Shown here: positions 61,991 through 64,000 of the stretch, piece after piece
Layout: the number at the start of each line of letters is the position of its first letter
How positions within the stretch are numbered: position 1 is the stretch's first letter
Source of the DNA: Gadus chalcogrammus
Lineage: Eukaryota > Chordata > Actinopteri > Gadiformes > Gadidae
NCBI RefSeq assembly: GCF_026213295.1
Contig: NC_079418.1
Coordinates: forward strand, 8,926,511 to 8,990,510
Direction of reading: 5' to 3'
Length of the DNA: 64,000 bases
Notes under the pieces: model-generated
What the model saw: the letters and a program-made list of their open reading frames with translations, nothing else
Told to the model about the DNA's origin: nothing
Database searches by the model: none
Translations under genes and position numbers: made by a program

Positions 61991-63359
61991 GCACGCACTG
62001 TGCATACATTTATTCACGGCATTTCCCCCCCTGAAATTATTCCATATTCCAAAAATCCAAAATAGCTCGGTGACAACTACATTTATCTTAATGTGCTGAT
62101 TTCTGAAACATACTTTAAGGTTTCATTGATTGGCTCTCTAGTAGGTAGAATATTTAAATGCAACATTCCATTCATTCATTATCATTCAAACGCAGCTATT
62201 GCTGACCCAATTAGAAGAGCTTGGACTAGATCCTGTCCATATTGTTGGGCAGGATGAAGTAGGCTAGGCAGGGTTCGAGTTATGATTCCATTGCGCTGAA
62301 TTTCGACGGGGGAGGGGGGGGGATATAGGAGGTATGGGCTATTATGACACGGCTCTTTTCAATGCCGTGGTGGAACGCTCCGTTCACTTGCATGGGCCCT
62401 TCACAACAACGCCAGCTTCTTCGGTTGCTCAGCGACGTCAACGTCTTTGGCTAACTATTTCTCTGCTAATCAACACTACGTATGGTAACAAATAAATTGT
62501 AAAATGACACCTTGTGAAGTTAGGCTATTTTTTCGTTTGGCAAGTAGCCGCTCATAGTCGAAAATAAGCCCCTTCAGGTCGAAGCACCTCCGTTTCGTGT
62601 CGGTGTCCGGTTCGCCCTGTCTGGGCTTATTTTCCAGATAATGAACGGCGTTCTATTATCCCACTAAGTCTTAACGTCAATATTACTCTGCATGTGGAAG
62701 GGAAAATAGCTTTATTTGTAATTACAATATTATGCGGCTGTATTTTCCGAGACCCCAAAAGATATTTGAGTTTACTGCTTTCATGGGAGCCAGCTACCTC
62801 TCTTTATGGGAGCTCAGCTCCCACTGCCTCCCACCTAACTCGAACCCTGGCTATAGGTCTTTCTACTACACTGCCGAGCCGGTTCGGTCGCACGCCCGGC
62901 AATTTCACGTTCTTATCTCAAGTTTCCTGTGTAAAACCGAGGGGGTCAAATCCCCCGTTCGTCACGGCGCGGGGTTTCTTGGTTGACTGGGGAAGACGGG
63001 GCTGTGCACGGAGTCTCTGACCTCTTTAGAATAATTTGTATTATTGCATACTCCCGAATGTTTTAATTTTTTTATGAATGAAGACACCCGCATGCAATAA
63101 TGAGTTCACTCTATAGTAGGCTAACGATGCTCTTAGCGTCCTACGAGTACCCTGGAGCACTCGTTAGCTACGAGCGTTTTCAAGACGTTCGTTACCAACG
63201 ATGCTTTCGGGAAACGGTGTGAAAACTGTACGACGCTCATACGACCCACTCTGCGATCCACTTAGGCTAACGATGCTTAGCGATATCGATGGATCTTCGC
63301 TCGTAAGATCATTCTCTCGATGGATCTTTCGAACCATCGATAATTTCTTTGGAGCGTTT
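61991..63359. other. Spacer between the direct repeats; repeat mosaic
   Basis: Contains a copy of the dispersed repeat seen at 31190-31380 (62520-62660, with GGTTCGCCCTGTCTGGGCTT). The phrase GGAACGCTCCGTTCACTTGC is also found near 12070. A terminal-like region near 63130-63360 has TTTCGGGAAACG and repeated CGATGGATCTT. No intact gene. Confidence 0.6.
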
Positions 63360-63633
63360 CCCGAAACTCCTCTTAACGTGAACGCGCATTCGCTGCACTC
63401 ACGACGATCGTAGGATTGTACCTGTCCACTGACATGGTGCTGAAACGGGCTATGACCCAGGGGGAGACGCAGGAATGTCGCAGGAAAATGGGGTTAAAAA
63501 GGGTTAAAATATCTCCCCATCAAGGCCAACCGCAGGGTAGCCTACGAAAATAATAGATTGCAATATTATGAATGCTAAAGATATTAAAACACAATTGATA
63601 TTAAGCCTAGGCCGACATATCAGTCCTAATCCT
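63360..63633. repeat. Harbinger-linked direct repeat, copy 2
   Basis: Second copy of the 61711 repeat, same orientation. It leads into the transposase fragment, so the first copy is probably a truncated duplicate of the same element. Confidence 0.88.
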
Positions 63634-63918
63634 GAGCGCACGATCGGGAGATGGAAGTTGCGCTTTAGATGCCTTCACAAGTCCAGCGGAGGGCTCCAGT
63701 TTTCGCCGGCCAAGTCATGCGCTGCGATATGTGTGACAGCTATGTTGCACAACATTGCAGCTAAGGCTGGGGTAGCTTTGGTTGAACCGGAGGACATTGA
63801 GGACGATGACGACGAGGAAGATCGGTGTGAGGACGGCCTCCCTCATAACTACGCGGCTGGTTTTCATGCACGTAGAAGACTTTTTTTTAACCCCCTCCAC
63901 CCTCCCACATGTCACTAA
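63634..63918 (+). pseudogene. PIF/Harbinger transposase C-terminal fragment
   Basis: Open frame of about 94 codons from ERTIGRWKLRFRCLHKSSGG through FSPAKSCAAICVTAMLHNIA, then an acidic linker and a stop at 63916-63918. The E-R-x-x-G-xx-K-x-RF-x-CL motif and the VTAMLHNIA block are the C-terminal part of HARBI1-like DDE nucleases, with the first E as the third catalytic residue. The two catalytic Asp motifs and the start are missing, because the sequence upstream is the non-coding repeat. It is a dead fragment or the distal exon of a rearranged copy. Element ends lie beyond or near the window edge. Confidence 0.8.
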
Positions 63919-64000
63919 ACATTCCCGTCAACGTGACCAATCCCCACCATATCCCAGCCTTTTGCCTGCTCCTTTGCATTTTTTTTTATTTTCTTATAAT

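Overview
This window is vertebrate DNA, almost certainly from a teleost fish. The evidence is a Tol2-like hAT transposon with its diagnostic ends, fish-type L2 LINE and SINE tails, dense (CA)n and (AG)n microsatellites, and three vertebrate genes with canonical GT-AG exons: bzw1, a tcf15-like bHLH gene and gpr180. Most of the sequence is mobile DNA, often nested, and many insertions can be delimited to the base by their target-site duplications (TSDs).

Layout. 1-3.2 kb: low-complexity and repeat DNA with a small TIR element carrying a MADF exon. 3.19-7.17 kb: a Tol2-like hAT element with perfect 8-bp TSDs and an apparently intact four-exon transposase on the minus strand. 7.4-11.8 kb: a Ty3/Gypsy gag-pol with three in-frame stops. 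12.84-15.20 kb: a TTAA-flanked, Kolobok-like element carrying a GC-rich tandem array. 17.0-37.3 kb: bzw1 (plus strand, 11 coding exons, 419 codons), whose introns hold at least ten separately delimited transposons, LINE and SINE fragments and minisatellites. 37.8-46.6 kb: a nest of three elements, with a TTAA element inside an outer MITE and, inside the TTAA element, a 6.8-kb near-perfect palindrome flanked by a 7-bp TSD. 48.6-50.6 kb: another long-TIR element with nested insertions. 51.2-51.7 kb: first coding exon of a tcf15-like gene (minus). 53.2-58.1 kb: the last eight exons of gpr180 (minus), with several splice sites abutting microsatellites. 58.7-64 kb: a MITE, a decayed LINE with an endonuclease domain, and PIF/Harbinger fragments.

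The host genes have no visible joint pathway. bzw1 is a translation regulator (eIF5-mimic), the bHLH gene a developmental transcription factor, and gpr180 a Golgi/plasma-membrane seven-helix protein. The most notable items are the giant mobile palindrome, the potentially autonomous Tol2-like element, a bzw1 exon with a (TG)n acceptor tract and a GC donor, and the microsatellites at gpr180 splice sites. All exon calls rest on reading frame, splice-site inspection and recognition of family sequence by eye; no database search was possible.
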